Assembly: GCA_036274635.1 (NCBI GenBank)
Contig: DASUFI010000239.1
Location: 1 to 8,333, forward strand
Length of the DNA: 8,333 nt
Direction: 5' to 3'
Source: DASUFI01 sp036274635
GTDB lineage: Bacteria > Planctomycetota > B15-G4
Each line of letters begins with the position of its first letter. Within the stretch, counting starts at the first letter, position 1. Shown here piece after piece: positions 7,119 to 8,333 of this stretch. The notes under the pieces are model-generated. The model searched no databases, was not told the origin of the DNA, and worked only from the letters and a program-made list of their open reading frames with translations. Both the position numbers and the translations under genes were made by a program.

Positions 7119-8333
<1,215 letters not shown>

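Overview
The window is uniformly very GC-rich DNA. Its five protein genes fill almost the whole length, with long shadow frames on both strands. I see no mobile element, CRISPR array, tRNA or rRNA. The gene content suggests a high-GC environmental bacterium. Planctomycetota is my best guess, because of the ECF-type sigma factor paired with a soluble zinc-finger regulator carrying a C-terminal beta-rich domain, the GyrA quinolone-pocket sequence HPHGEGVVYP, and a multi-membrane protein fused to a spermidine-synthase-like domain. This assignment is inference; no marker in the window settles it.

Layout. (1) Positions 1-2621, plus strand: the 3' part of a large membrane protein whose C-terminal half has a spermidine-synthase-like fold with apparently ruined active-site motifs. 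Its 5' end lies outside the window. (2) Positions 2622-2723: a short convergent intergenic stretch with a GC hairpin, a plausible terminator. (3) Positions 2724-4389, minus strand: a regulatory pair. The sigma factor is upstream (4389 to 3514), and a soluble zinc-finger protein, likely an anti-sigma factor or sigma partner, is downstream (3392 to 2724). (4) Positions 4390-4621: a divergent intergenic region with a locally AT-richer island and a reasonable sigma70-type promoter facing gyrA. (5) Positions 4622-7114, plus strand: gyrA, complete. (6) Positions 7119-8333, plus strand: ribBA (riboflavin biosynthesis), starting 4 bases after the gyrA stop and running off the window, with only the last few codons missing.

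How the genes relate. GyrA is the breakage-reunion subunit of DNA gyrase. RibBA would supply the two entry reactions of riboflavin synthesis. The two genes are packed as an operon and are probably translationally coupled, although their functions are unrelated. The sigma and zinc-finger genes form a self-contained regulatory unit whose targets are not visible here. The membrane protein is convergent to that unit and appears independent.

The observations most worth checking are: a histidine-to-glutamine change at the expected metal ligand of the RibB half of RibBA; the roughly 100-residue C-terminal extension of the sigma factor; the loss of the usual Ser and Asp at the quinolone-contact positions of GyrA; and the multiple motif losses in the spermidine-synthase-like domain. 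I did not find a clearly new multi-gene system.
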